39,399 bases of DNA from Chitinophaga pinensis (GTDB taxonomy: Bacteria > Bacteroidota > Bacteroidia > NS11-12g > UBA9320), in contig CAMDGU010000027.1 of NCBI GenBank assembly GCA_945897885.1, forward strand, positions 1 through 39,399, in the 5' to 3' direction. Shown here piece after piece: positions 1 to 8,848 of the stretch. Each line of letters begins with the position of its first letter. Positions within the stretch are counted from its first letter, which is position 1. The notes beneath the pieces were generated by a model. That model was not told the origin of the DNA. It searched no databases and saw only the letters and a list, made by a program, of their open reading frames with translations. Made by a program: the position numbers and the translations under genes.

Positions 1-516
1 GTTTATTATCATCAAGCTAAGTTATTTAATGTTTTAGAAAATTTTTATTTGGGAGCTTCCTATAATCACTTAAATGCCGCCAATTATAATTTTACGGTTA
101 CAATGGCTGATGGAACCAACGGAGCTGTTGATATGGATTTCGTTAGATATTTATATTTAACATCAGGTGCAGATTGGCAACTGGCTAATCCTAATTGGAA
201 ATTAGAACCTTCTGTTTTGGTAAAATACAATCCTAAATTGCAGTTAGACTTAAGTATGACAGCCTTATATTCCCAGTCGATTCGTATGGGTTTAGGGTAC
301 CGTTCAGCAGCTGATGCATTATCGGTTATTGTAGGTTATGAGAGAGGGCAACTACAAGTAGGGTATTCTTATGATATAACAATGTCGAAAATTAGAAAAG
401 TAAGCGATGGTACGCATGAAATATTTGTAAAGTATTGTATTCCAATTTCTTTTCCACCGCCACCTGAGAAGAAGTTTAGATTAACTCCCCGTTTTATGGG
501 TAGAGGAGCGTATTAA
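1..516 (+). CDS. porP: PorP/SprF family T9SS outer-membrane protein, C-terminal part (5' end outside window)
   Basis: The frame is open from base 1, so the gene is cut by the window edge; 171 residues remain. Alternating beta-strand segments and the closing stretch with GYSYDITMSKIRKVSDGTHEI match the end of PorP/SprF-type proteins, which form outer-membrane barrels that work with the type IX secretion machine. The short FPPPPEKK segment and basic C-terminus are also usual for the family. The gene lies 127 bp before gldK in the order porP–gldK–gldL–gldM–gldN, the same order as the porPKLMN locus of Porphyromonas. In-frame TTG codons near base 49 are not needed as starts because the protein continues upstream. 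Family assignment is firm; whether it is the PorP of the core machine or an SprF-like adhesin partner rests on position only. Confidence 0.85.
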   Translation, partial: VYYHQAKLFNVLENFYLGASYNHLNAANYNFTVTMADGTNGAVDMDFVRYLYLTSGADWQLANPNWKLEPSVLVKYNPKLQLDLSMTALYSQSIRMGLGYRSAADALSVIVGYERGQLQVGYSYDITMSKIRKVSDGTHEIFVKYCIPISFPPPPEKKFRLTPRFMGRGAY

Positions 517-584
517 TATTTTTAAAATTTACACAATAATAACAAATTGATAACCGTTTATAGTTTGAATTAAACAAAAAGTCT

Positions 585-613
585 TGTTTTTAAGTTCAAA
601 TAAATTATAATTG
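585..613 (+). promoter_or_regulatory. possible promoter for gldKLMN
   Basis: A TTG at 585–587 (CTTG from 584) lies 18 bp before TATAATTG at 606–613, one base off the Bacteroidota -7 consensus TAnnTTTG. It sits 30 bp before the gldK ATG. It is weaker than other promoters in this window, and readthrough from porP is equally possible because no terminator is visible between them. Confidence 0.3.
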
Positions 614-643
614 CAGACTCAAAAATAAAACCATAGTAACGAA

Positions 644-1906
644 ATGAACAGAGTGATTAGGATATTAGCAGTTGTAGGGGTTATAACCCTTGGTAGTTGC
701 GGTTTGAATCAGGACCGTGGCGAGTTAACTGGTGTACCAGGTCGTAAGCCTTGGTTTCATCCTCAGCCATATGGCACTATTTACGTGCCAACAGGAACTT
801 TTCATACAGGTCAAAGCGATCAGGATATTTTCCGTTCCTACATAGCACCTAATAAGCAGGTTTCTATTCATGCTATGTGGGTTGATGAAACTGAAATAAC
901 TAACAACGAGTACCGTCAGTTTGTGTATTATGTAATTGATTCTCTTGCCCGAACCATTGGTGAGCAAGTAACAGAGGTAGATAATGCAGGTGATAACTAT
1001 ACTATTCTTGATTATAATAAAAAGGTTGATTACAAAAACGAGGATCTTGATCAATTGTATTATACCCCAGGTCAAAGATTTCGTCACAAGAAACAATACG
1101 ATACTGATAAATTGATATTTACATATCAGTGGATCGACTATAGAGAAGCTGCTGCTACCCAAAAGGTCCCAGGACAGGATCACAGAGCCCCATTTGTGAA
1201 AACTGCGACTGTGCCAATTTATCCTGATACTTTGTGCTGGATACGCGACTTTGCATTTAGTTATAATGAACCAATGACTCGTCAATATTTCTGGCATCCA
1301 AAATATGATGACTATCCGGTTGTGGGTGTAAATTGGAAACAAGCAAAAGCTTTTTGTAAGTGGAGAACAGAGTGGTTAAACAGATATTGGGAAGCAATTG
1401 GTCAGCCAATTACTGAAGAGTTTCGTTTGCCAACCGAGTTTGAGTGGGAATATGCGGCCAGAGGAGGAAGAGACAATAATATGTATCCTTGGGGAGGTCC
1501 TTACACAAGAAATAGCAAAGGTTGTTTCTTAGCTAACTTTAAGCCAAATCGGGGAGATTATATGGGAGATGGAGGCATGTATCCGGTTAGATCTGATGCC
1601 TATTTCCCAAATGATTATGGATTGTATAACATGGCAGGTAACGTAGCTGAATGGACAATAAATGCCTATTCTGAATCTACTCACCAATTTGCACATGATC
1701 TTAATCCTGATTATCAGTACGATGCTCGTGAAGACGAGTCCGTTTCAATGAAACGGAAGGTTATTCGTGGAGGATCATGGAAAGATATAGCCTATTTTAT
1801 TCAGAACGGAAGTAGAACGTATGAGTATCAGGATACTTGTAAGTCATATGTTGGTTTCAGATGTGTTCAAACTTACATCGGACGTTCGGCACTTGATAAA
1901 AGATAA
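644..1906 (+). CDS. gldK: T9SS ring lipoprotein GldK (PorK-like)
   Basis: Outer-membrane lipoprotein that with GldN/PorN builds the large periplasmic ring of the type IX secretion and gliding machine. The 420-residue product starts with a lipoprotein signal peptide ending LGSC (acylated Cys19). The rest is an FGE-sulfatase/SUMF1-type fold: RLPTEFEWEYAARGG near 262–276, GNVAEWT near 330, VIRGGSWKD near 370 and the closing GFRCV. Length and layout match GldK/PorK. It is the first gene of gldKLMN, 66 bp before gldL. Within this fold family the neighbours gldLMN decide the assignment to GldK over other SUMF1 lipoproteins. A 205-residue antisense frame inside it is a shadow. Confidence 0.95.
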   Translation: MNRVIRILAVVGVITLGSCGLNQDRGELTGVPGRKPWFHPQPYGTIYVPTGTFHTGQSDQDIFRSYIAPNKQVSIHAMWVDETEITNNEYRQFVYYVIDSLARTIGEQVTEVDNAGDNYTILDYNKKVDYKNEDLDQLYYTPGQRFRHKKQYDTDKLIFTYQWIDYREAAATQKVPGQDHRAPFVKTATVPIYPDTLCWIRDFAFSYNEPMTRQYFWHPKYDDYPVVGVNWKQAKAFCKWRTEWLNRYWEAIGQPITEEFRLPTEFEWEYAARGGRDNNMYPWGGPYTRNSKGCFLANFKPNRGDYMGDGGMYPVRSDAYFPNDYGLYNMAGNVAEWTINAYSESTHQFAHDLNPDYQYDAREDESVSMKRKVIRGGSWKDIAYFIQNGSRTYEYQDTCKSYVGFRCVQTYIGRSALDKR

Positions 1907-1972
1907 TAAGTAAGTATTATCCGTCAGGAAATTAAATAAATATATAAACAAAATAAATTAAACATTACAAAC

Positions 1973-2611
1973 ATGAGCAAAAGTGTATTTGAAAGTAAAG
2001 GGTTCAAGAAGTTAATGGCCATGTCATATGGCTTAGGTGCTTCAATCGTTATCATTGGTGCGTTATTTAAAATTATGCACTGGCCATTAGCCGATCAGTT
2101 TTTGATAGCTGGTATGACTACTGAGGCCATTATATTTGCTATTTCAGCTTTTGAACCTATTCATCAAGAACTTGATTGGACTCTGGTTTATCCTGAATTA
2201 GCAGGAATGGATACTGGTCCTAAAAAGAAAACAACTAACGATCCTGTGGCTCAGCAATTAGATAAGATGTTAGCTGAAGCTAAAATCGGTCCAGAACTTG
2301 TTGAAAGCCTTGGTTTAGGTTTAAAATCCTTGAGTTCTAATGTTAGCAACATGGCCGATTTGTCAAATGCTACATTAGCAACAAAGGAATATGCTGAAAA
2401 TGTTCAAAAGGCTTCAAATAGCATGAATTCAATGAGTTCAACTTATGGTAGAGCTGTGGAAGCATTAAATTCTTTGGCTGATTCAACTGAATCATTGAAA
2501 AGTGTATCTGGTCAAATGAGTGGAGTAGGGCAAACCTTTAACGATCTTCAAGGCAATTTAACTGCATTGAATAAAGTTTATGGAGGTATGTTGACGGCAA
2601 TGAGACCGTAG
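1973..2611 (+). CDS. gldL: T9SS/gliding motor protein GldL (PorL-like)
   Basis: Inner-membrane motor subunit; in Flavobacterium GldL forms a pentamer around a GldM dimer and converts proton-motive force into rotation. The 212-residue protein has two N-terminal membrane helices (about 17–34 and 42–60) and a long Ser/Asn-rich cytoplasmic coiled-coil tail. Aligned by eye with the F. johnsoniae protein as I remember it, the residues implicated in proton passage are present: Tyr19, Lys33, His36, Glu51 and Glu61, in the blocks GALFKIMHWP and TTEAIIFAISAFEP. The loop between helices is about four residues shorter than in F. johnsoniae. Next gene gldM follows after 42 bp. Confidence 0.95.
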   Translation: MSKSVFESKGFKKLMAMSYGLGASIVIIGALFKIMHWPLADQFLIAGMTTEAIIFAISAFEPIHQELDWTLVYPELAGMDTGPKKKTTNDPVAQQLDKMLAEAKIGPELVESLGLGLKSLSSNVSNMADLSNATLATKEYAENVQKASNSMNSMSSTYGRAVEALNSLADSTESLKSVSGQMSGVGQTFNDLQGNLTALNKVYGGMLTAMRP

Positions 2612-2653
2612 TTTTTGATTTAAAATTTAAAATTATAATTAAAATAGGATAAT

Positions 2654-4234
2654 ATGGCAGGTGGAAAACTATCGGCAAGGCAGAAGATGATTAACATGAT
2701 GTATCTCGTGTTAACAGCTCTTTTGGCCTTGAATGTGTCAAAGGAAATTCTTAAAGCGTTTCATTTGATGGAAGTGAGTTTTAACAAAGCCAATGCAAAC
2801 GTTGATAAAAAGAATGTTAGTATTTTAAAGGCCCTTGCTGAACAAGCAAAGAATAGACCAGAAGAAGTACAACCATATTACGAACGTGCATTGAAGGTTA
2901 AAGAAGCTTCAGGAGAATTTGTTAAGTATATTGAAGAATTGAAAAAAGCTCTTATTGAAAGAACTGAGGGCCGTAAAGAGCCTAAAGAGGGAGAGGAAGT
3001 TGGACAAACTGAACTTACTGAAGCGGACAATATAGAATTACATGCTAACTATTTGTTCAAAAATCCAGACGACAAAAAAGCAAAGGAGTTAACTGATAAG
3101 GTTAATAGTACTCGTGATAAATTGTTAGGATTGTTGAAAGATGGAGGTGGTGTTAAAATTGATGCATCAGATAAAGCAAAGATTGAAGCATACACCAACC
3201 TAAAAACTGCTTATGATAAGACCAATTATTCAGGTTGGGCCGAAATGTATTTTGAGCATTCTCCTTTAGCAGGTGTAATTACAATGCTAACCAAAATACA
3301 AAACGACTGCCGAAATACAGAAGCCGACATTATTGAGGTATTGGCTAAGAATATCGATAAGGATAAAATTACTTTCGATAGATTGGAAGCTAAGGTTATT
3401 CCTAATTCTACAGCCGTTCAGGTTGGTTCTGAGTATAGAGCTGAAGTAATATTGGTAGCCTCCAATACTAAATCTGATAATCCGGTTATAGTTGGAGGTC
3501 GCGCATTACCAATGGAAGAGGGTAAAGGTATTTATACAGCCCGTCCTTCAAATCAAGGTGTGTTTTCTTGGAGTGGTTCTATTGAAGTAAAATCACCAAC
3601 AGGAACAAAGTCTTATCCTTTTAAGCAAGAATACCAAGCTTTTGAAGGTGGAGCAACAATTTCTGCTGATGCGATGAATGTTTTATACATTGCTTTGGAT
3701 AATCCGGTTTCAATATCTGTTTCTGGTTACTCTCCTAATGATATTATAGCTACAATGAGCAACGGATCATTATCAAGAGCTAAAACAGGTTGGGTAGCTA
3801 AAGTTACAGCACCAAATCCTGCAGGAGCAGTTATCTCAGTTTCAGTTAAGATGCCAGATGGTTCAACAAGAAAGATGGGAGAAAAAAAGTATAGAATTAA
3901 GTCTGTACCAAAGCCTGAATCAATGTTTGGTACACTTGAAAGTGGACCGGCTCCAGCCGCGGCTTTATTAGCTCAAAATACAATACGTGCAGTGTTACCT
4001 AACTTCGTTTTTGAAGGAGTAACATTTACAGTTACTAGTTATAATGCCTTGTATGTGCCTAAGAGAGGGAATGCAGAGGCAGTAGCCGGTTCAGGAGCTG
4101 CAGTTACAGCTCAATTAAAAAGTTTTATTACTAGAGCAAAAAAGGGTGATAAGGTTCTTGTTGATGATATTCAGGCGGTTGGTCCTGGTGGAATCAAAAA
4201 GAGACTTGCTCCAATAGCAATAACAATTCAATAA
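2654..4234 (+). CDS. gldM: T9SS/gliding motor stator-rotor protein GldM (PorM-like)
   Basis: Single-pass inner-membrane protein whose long periplasmic part links the GldL motor to the GldK/N ring. The 526-residue product starts MAGGKLSARQKMINMMYLV, a typical GldM N-terminus, with one membrane helix at about 14–32 (MMYLVLTALLALNVSKEIL). A helical region follows (about 40–220, with a charged Lys/Glu insert near 100–145), then beta-rich domains to the C-terminus as expected for the D2–D4 domains. Length agrees with the family (about 510–530). It sits 13 bp before gldN, so they are surely co-transcribed. Confidence 0.95.
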   Translation: MAGGKLSARQKMINMMYLVLTALLALNVSKEILKAFHLMEVSFNKANANVDKKNVSILKALAEQAKNRPEEVQPYYERALKVKEASGEFVKYIEELKKALIERTEGRKEPKEGEEVGQTELTEADNIELHANYLFKNPDDKKAKELTDKVNSTRDKLLGLLKDGGGVKIDASDKAKIEAYTNLKTAYDKTNYSGWAEMYFEHSPLAGVITMLTKIQNDCRNTEADIIEVLAKNIDKDKITFDRLEAKVIPNSTAVQVGSEYRAEVILVASNTKSDNPVIVGGRALPMEEGKGIYTARPSNQGVFSWSGSIEVKSPTGTKSYPFKQEYQAFEGGATISADAMNVLYIALDNPVSISVSGYSPNDIIATMSNGSLSRAKTGWVAKVTAPNPAGAVISVSVKMPDGSTRKMGEKKYRIKSVPKPESMFGTLESGPAPAAALLAQNTIRAVLPNFVFEGVTFTVTSYNALYVPKRGNAEAVAGSGAAVTAQLKSFITRAKKGDKVLVDDIQAVGPGGIKKRLAPIAITIQ

Positions 4235-4247
4235 ATTAGAAAAAATT

Positions 4248-5057
4248 ATGCGTCATATAATCCTTACAGCAATTATGTTATGCACTTTAGGTAGTGCCAT
4301 GGCTCAGTACGAAGATTGGACATTTCCAAAAACAGCAGTTGCTGAGCGTAAAGTGATTCCTTATAGATATATACGAGAGGCCAATGTTAAATGGTCAAAA
4401 CGTATCGATAGGGTTATTGATGTACGTGAAAAGATGAACAAAGTAATGGATTGGCCTCGTAGCCCTTTTTACCGGGTTATACATGACAATGTTATGAAGG
4501 GTCTTTTAAAGCCATACCGAAATGATTCATTAACATCAATATTTACTCCTGAAGAGATTTTAAAGCGAGGAACAAGAGATTTTGTTACCCAAGTAGAAAA
4601 TCCTTTAGATCCTGATAACCCTATAGATTCAACAGTAACCATTCCATTTGATCCTGTTTCTATAAAAAAATATAGGATAATGGAAGATTGGATTTTTGAC
4701 CATAACTATTCCGATTTTAGAGCAAAAATTATTGCTATAGCTCCATTATACAAACCAATTTTTGCAGGAGTTGAATTAGGTGAGCAACCAATTTATTGGG
4801 TAAAAATGGATGATTTACGGCCTATAATTGTCAATATTGAATTGTTTAATACAGATAATGATGCGGCTCGTATATCATATGATGATTTTTTTCAAATGAG
4901 AATGTTTTCAAGTTATATAGTTAAAGAATCAAACGTATATGATATGGACATTAATCTTTTTGATGAGTTTAAGGATGATGGAATAGCTGCTCAACTTGAA
5001 AGTGACAGAATTAAGAATGATTTATTTATTCTTGAGCATGATTTGTGGCAATACTAG
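4248..5057 (+). CDS. gldN: T9SS ring protein GldN (PorN-like)
   Basis: Periplasmic partner of GldK in the T9SS ring that contacts the GldM tip. The 269-residue protein has a cleavable signal peptide (about 1–19, ending AMAQ) and then the characteristic opening with YRYIREANVKWSKRIDRVIDVREKMN. GldN-like blocks follow: FTPEEIL, KYRIMEDWIFDHNYSDFRAKIIAIAPL, YWVKMDDLRP and SYDDFFQMRMFSSYIVKESN. It is the last gene of the operon; a terminator-like hairpin with a T-tract follows within 20 bp. Confidence 0.93.
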   Translation: MRHIILTAIMLCTLGSAMAQYEDWTFPKTAVAERKVIPYRYIREANVKWSKRIDRVIDVREKMNKVMDWPRSPFYRVIHDNVMKGLLKPYRNDSLTSIFTPEEILKRGTRDFVTQVENPLDPDNPIDSTVTIPFDPVSIKKYRIMEDWIFDHNYSDFRAKIIAIAPLYKPIFAGVELGEQPIYWVKMDDLRPIIVNIELFNTDNDAARISYDDFFQMRMFSSYIVKESNVYDMDINLFDEFKDDGIAAQLESDRIKNDLFILEHDLWQY

Positions 5058-5073
5058 AAAATTAAAAAATACT

Positions 5074-5108
5074 AAAAGAGGGTTACAGAAATGTATCCCT
5101 TTTTTTTT
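5074..5108 (+). terminator. intrinsic terminator after gldKLMN
   Basis: An A-rich left side and GAGGGTTACA pair, with one T–T mismatch, with TGTATCCCTTT around a GAAA loop, followed by an uninterrupted run of T. It starts 17 bp after the gldN stop and ends the T9SS operon. Confidence 0.7.
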
Positions 5109-5153
5109 GCCACGACTTACATTGTTATTGTTATAATTTTTTAGCCTTAAAAT

Positions 5154-5183
5154 TTTGTATTTGCCAAAATTCACGTAAGTTTG
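5154..5183 (+). promoter_or_regulatory. Bacteroidota-type promoter of the amino-acid permease
   Basis: TTTG at 5154–5157 (-33 element) is separated by 18 bp from TAAGTTTG at 5176–5183, a full match to the TAnnTTTG -7 element. The permease ATG is only 13 bp further on, so the leader is very short. Confidence 0.6.
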
Positions 5184-5196
5184 GCATTATAAAATT

Positions 5197-6681
5197 ATGG
5201 GAAACATATTTATTAAGAAGGACATTTATTTATTAACCAAAGAGGCTGATGAAAATGATATAGATGATGAGAAAAGCTTAAAGCGAACTTTGAATGCGGG
5301 TAATTTGATTGCCTTAGGCATAGGTGCTATTATAGGGGCTGGTCTTTTTGTGAGAACGGCTGCCGCAGCTGCTAATAATGCCGGACCCTCTGTCACAATT
5401 GGATTTATTATAGCTGCTATTGGTTGTGCCTTGGCTGGGTTATGTTATGCCGAATTTGCAAGTATGATTCCTATAGCTGGAAGTGCTTACACCTATAGTT
5501 ACGCAACTATGGGAGAGTTTATGGCGTGGATTATAGGTTGGGATTTGGTTTTAGAATATGCTTTAGGAGCTGCAACTGTTGGGATAGCTTGGAGTGAATA
5601 TTTAAATAAACTTCTGGAATACGTGGGGATGCATATACCCTATGAATGGTGTCATTCCCCTTTTGAAACATCAACAATAGGGTCTGTAGGTATTATGAAT
5701 ATACCTGCTTTGTTCATAATTTTATTATTATCTCTTTTATTGATTAGAGGTACAAAGGAGTCTGCATGGGTAAATGGCATTATAGTAATTACAAAAGTTG
5801 CTATTGTTATTCTATTTATTGTTTTCGGATGGTCGTTTATGAATCCTGAAAACCACGCAAATTATATTCCTGAGGCAACAGTATATGCGGATAATCAAGG
5901 TGTAGAGCATAATTATGGTGGAATAATGGGAATTTTGGGCGCAGCTGGTGTCGTATTTTTTGCATTTATTGGGTTTGATGCAGTAAGTACTGCTGCTCAG
6001 GAATCAAAAAATCCGAAGCGTGATATGCCAATTGGTATTTTAGGTTCGTTGGCAATATGCACCGTGTTGTATATTCTTTTTGCCCATGTACTTACGGGTG
6101 TGGCAACCATTGATGATTTTAGAAATCAAGGAAAAGAGGCTTCAATAGCTTTTGCAATTAAAACATATATGACAGGATATGATTGGTTAGCTAATTTAGT
6201 TACTGTTGCTATTCTTGCAGGGTTTAGTTCAGTAATTTTAGTAATGTTAATGGGACAAAGCAGGGTTTTTTATTCGATGAGCAGAGATGGATTAATTCCT
6301 CCTGTATTTAGTGTTTTGCACAAGAAGTTTCGTACTCCCTATAAATCAAATTTGATTTTCTTTGTTTTTGTTGGAAGCTTTGCAGCATTTGTGCCCGGTG
6401 ATATTGTTGGCGATATGACAAGTATTGGAACTCTCTTTGCCTTCATATTGGTTTGTGCAGGTGTTATAATTTTAAGGAAAACTAACCCGGAAATTCACCG
6501 TAATTTTAAAACGCCTCTTGTGCCTCTTGTGCCAATTTTAGGGATACTAGTTTGCTTGGCAATGATTCTTGGCTTAGGATGGCCAAATTGGTCTCGTTTG
6601 CTTATTTGGTTAGCTTTAGGGTTTGTAATTTATTTTGCCTACAGCAGAAAGCATAGTAAATTGGGAAATCCGGAGAAATAG
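5197..6681 (+). CDS. APC-superfamily amino-acid permease (cationic amino-acid transporter type)
   Basis: Inner-membrane amino-acid/polyamine transporter. The 494-residue protein has a hydrophilic N-terminus of about 35 residues and then roughly 12–13 hydrophobic segments. The first carries the APC signature GIGAIIGAGLFV near residues 42–53, where the backbone binds the substrate amino group. The block SMIPIAGSAYTYSYATMGEF near 90–110 and FFAFIGFDAVSTAAQESKNPKRDMP near 253–278 are diagnostic of the CAT/YfnA-type branch. It is a single-gene unit with its own promoter and a terminator on each side. Substrate cannot be read from sequence; a basic or branched neutral amino acid is likely. Confidence 0.88.
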   Translation: MGNIFIKKDIYLLTKEADENDIDDEKSLKRTLNAGNLIALGIGAIIGAGLFVRTAAAAANNAGPSVTIGFIIAAIGCALAGLCYAEFASMIPIAGSAYTYSYATMGEFMAWIIGWDLVLEYALGAATVGIAWSEYLNKLLEYVGMHIPYEWCHSPFETSTIGSVGIMNIPALFIILLLSLLLIRGTKESAWVNGIIVITKVAIVILFIVFGWSFMNPENHANYIPEATVYADNQGVEHNYGGIMGILGAAGVVFFAFIGFDAVSTAAQESKNPKRDMPIGILGSLAICTVLYILFAHVLTGVATIDDFRNQGKEASIAFAIKTYMTGYDWLANLVTVAILAGFSSVILVMLMGQSRVFYSMSRDGLIPPVFSVLHKKFRTPYKSNLIFFVFVGSFAAFVPGDIVGDMTSIGTLFAFILVCAGVIILRKTNPEIHRNFKTPLVPLVPILGILVCLAMILGLGWPNWSRLLIWLALGFVIYFAYSRKHSKLGNPEK

Positions 6682-6690
6682 GAAAAGGAT

Positions 6691-6736
6691 TATCATAAAA
6701 AAACCTCCAATGTTAGTTGGAGGTTTTTTTATGATA
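6691..6736. terminator. perfect 20-bp bidirectional terminator
   Basis: A 20-bp inverted repeat with no mismatch (6691–6710 with 6717–6736) around the loop TGTTAG. The core is ACCTCC/GGAGGT flanked by seven A and seven T, so it ends transcription in both directions. It lies between the permease stop (6681) and the end of the minus-strand DUF2480 gene (6754). Confidence 0.9.
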
Positions 6737-6753
6737 CTATCAGAATTAGTACT

Positions 6754-7260
6754 TTAAATTTTTCTTTTATAAACAGGAACAGTGCTGCAAGGCTCGCCAT
6801 ACATAATGCTATTTACCACTGGCAATAAAAGTCTAGAAATTTCGACGTAAGCGTTAATTGGAACCGGTAAATTTCCGCAGCCCTTTATTACTAATTTTTT
6901 ATCACGATAATACTCTACATCAATATCTGATAAGGCTTTTTGAAACAACGAATTTTCAAGATTGTTTAAATCTCCAAAAAAATAATAATTGGCTATACCT
7001 GAAAGTTTGCTTGCTATTAACATATAGGCCCAAGTTGGGACTATGGCATCAGCGGAGCAAGTTATTGCTAAATTTTTATCACGATATTGTTCCCAATTAT
7101 TTGTTTTTACAAATTCTCTAAAATCCTTCTCACGCAATATTAATCCCATATATAAACACTCTTTAATGTCAAAAACTACTCTTTCGTTTTTATCATAATA
7201 ATCTTCCAAATTAAAAGTTATTAAACCACTTTGAGCAACTTTATTAATAATCTGTTCCAT
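6754..7260 (-). CDS. DUF2480 family protein
   Basis: 168-residue soluble protein that I recognise as DUF2480, a family of unknown function found mainly in Bacteroidota. Recognisable blocks are FDIKECLYMGLILREKDFRE near 30–49, CSADAIVPTWAYMLIASKL near 68–86, VIKGCGNLPVPINAYVEI near 124–141 and the closing MYGEPCSTVPVYK. There is no signal peptide or membrane segment. Three conserved-looking cysteines (in CSADA, GCG and PCST) could bind metal or be redox-active, which is inference. The gene starts 14 bp after pyk on the same strand, with no promoter between, so the two form an operon ended by the perfect hairpin at 6691–6736. Confidence 0.8.
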   Translation of the reverse strand: MEQIINKVAQSGLITFNLEDYYDKNERVVFDIKECLYMGLILREKDFREFVKTNNWEQYRDKNLAITCSADAIVPTWAYMLIASKLSGIANYYFFGDLNNLENSLFQKALSDIDVEYYRDKKLVIKGCGNLPVPINAYVEISRLLLPVVNSIMYGEPCSTVPVYKRKI

Positions 7261-7274
7261 TTGTTTTATGTTGA

Positions 7275-8735
7275 TTAATCAACAACACTTACTTTTAATG
7301 TGTTAGTTCTTTGCTTTGCCTGAATTGGCATACTTGCGCAATTAATAACAATGTCTCCTTTTTTTACAAAGCCACTTTCTTTCAAAAAAGCAAGAGCATC
7401 GTTTATTGTTTTGTCAGTGCTTTCCTCATTTTGATAATAAAAGCCTCTTATTCCCCATACTAAATTTAATGTTCTTAAAACGGCATAATTATGTGTAAAA
7501 ATGAAAATATCGCAGTTTGGGCGAAATGAACTTACCTTAATACCAGTGTAACCCGAATGGGTCATTCCTACGATGCTTTTAGCTTTCAAATGTTCACTCA
7601 TTCTAACCGCAGTAAAACATATTTCATCCGATATAAAAGTTTGGCTATCTTTTGTCGGTTTTATTCCTTTATAGTAAGGATTAGCATTTGTTTCAACTTC
7701 CCCTAATATTTTTTCTACCACTTGAATAGTCTTTAGAGCATGTTTTCCTACTGATGTTTCAGCACTGAGCATTACAGCATCAGCGCCATCAAGCACTGCG
7801 TTTGCTACATCATTAACTTCAGCGCGGGTCGGAGTAGCATTTTCAATCATACTTTCCATCATCTGAGTGGCTATTATCACAGGTTTGGATGCAATTATGC
7901 ATTTTTCAACAATTTGCTTTTGAATTATTGGAACCTTTTGCATCGGCATTTCCACCCCTAAATCACCTCTTGCCACCATTACGCCATCTGTTTCTTTTAA
8001 TATAGCATCAAAGTTTTTAACGGCTTGGGGCTTTTCTATTTTTGCTATTATTCGGGTTCGAGGATTATGTTTATTAATTATTTCCCTTAGTTCTGAAATA
8101 TCTTTAGCTTCTCTAACAAAGGATAATCCTATCCAATCAATATCTTGTTTAAGTGCAAAAATTAAATCCAAATGATCTTTCTCGGTTAAACTTGGAACTG
8201 ATAGTTTTGAATTTGGGAGATTAAATCCTTTGCGTGAAGTTAATAATCCACCAACAACAACTTGCGCCAAGACAGATACATTATCAATTATTTCAAGAAA
8301 TTTAAGCTCAATTTTACCGTCATCAAGTAAAACTTTTTCACCAGGCTTTACATCTTGTGCCAGGCTTTTGTAGTTAATATAAATTTTGCTTTTATTGCCT
8401 ACACATTTTTCTGTTGTTAAAATTACTTTTTCACCCCTTTTTAAATCAATAAACCCTCGCTCTACCTCACCAATTCTTAGTTTTGGACCTTGCAAATCCC
8501 CCAAAATGCAGATGTTGGTTCCCATATCTTCATTAATTTGTTTAATCCGGTTGATTACCTCCAAATGGGTGTCGTGTTCACCATGCGAAAAATTAATTCG
8601 GCAAACATCAACTCCGGCTTCAATTATTTTTTTAAGCATTTCGTAGCTGGAGGTGGCAGGACCGATGGTTGCAATTATTTTTGTTTTGTTATACCGAGGA
8701 TAATTTGTTCCCTTTTGCATTTGGGTTCGTTTCAT
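7275..8735 (-). CDS. pyk: pyruvate kinase
   Basis: Last step of glycolysis: phosphoenolpyruvate plus ADP to pyruvate plus ATP. The 486-residue protein contains KTKIIATIGPAT and INFSHGEHD at the N-terminus, GDLQGPKLRIGE, the active-site signature IIAKIEKPQAVKNFD near residue 232 with the catalytic lysine, and VMVARGDLGVEMP, ATQMMESM and NAVLDGADAVMLSAETSVG in the barrel. The C-terminal domain (about 365–486) is complete. ATG at 8735 is preceded by a -7 box at 8759–8766. DUF2480 follows after 14 bp. Length is normal for a bacterial enzyme. Confidence 0.97.
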   Translation of the reverse strand: MKRTQMQKGTNYPRYNKTKIIATIGPATSSYEMLKKIIEAGVDVCRINFSHGEHDTHLEVINRIKQINEDMGTNICILGDLQGPKLRIGEVERGFIDLKRGEKVILTTEKCVGNKSKIYINYKSLAQDVKPGEKVLLDDGKIELKFLEIIDNVSVLAQVVVGGLLTSRKGFNLPNSKLSVPSLTEKDHLDLIFALKQDIDWIGLSFVREAKDISELREIINKHNPRTRIIAKIEKPQAVKNFDAILKETDGVMVARGDLGVEMPMQKVPIIQKQIVEKCIIASKPVIIATQMMESMIENATPTRAEVNDVANAVLDGADAVMLSAETSVGKHALKTIQVVEKILGEVETNANPYYKGIKPTKDSQTFISDEICFTAVRMSEHLKAKSIVGMTHSGYTGIKVSSFRPNCDIFIFTHNYAVLRTLNLVWGIRGFYYQNEESTDKTINDALAFLKESGFVKKGDIVINCASMPIQAKQRTNTLKVSVVD

Positions 8736-8758
8736 TTTGAGATATTAAATTTATTTTG

Positions 8759-8766
8759 CAAAGTTA
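8759..8766 (-). promoter_or_regulatory. -7 element upstream of pyk–DUF2480
   Basis: Minus-strand TAACTTTG fits TAnnTTTG, 23 bp before the pyk ATG. No clear TTTG at the -33 distance. It gives pyk a start point separate from the rbfA–pth genes upstream. Confidence 0.45.
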
Positions 8767-8848
8767 TACATATTCGTAAATCTAAAGTTTAAAGAAAATT
8801 ATTATAACCTATTGATTTTATTAACAAATTAGAGCTTTAATAGGTTTG

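Noticed and set aside
725-1342. 205-residue antisense frame within gldK
   Set aside because: It is the shadow of a strongly supported gldK frame, has no recognisable domain and low-complexity hydrophobic composition.
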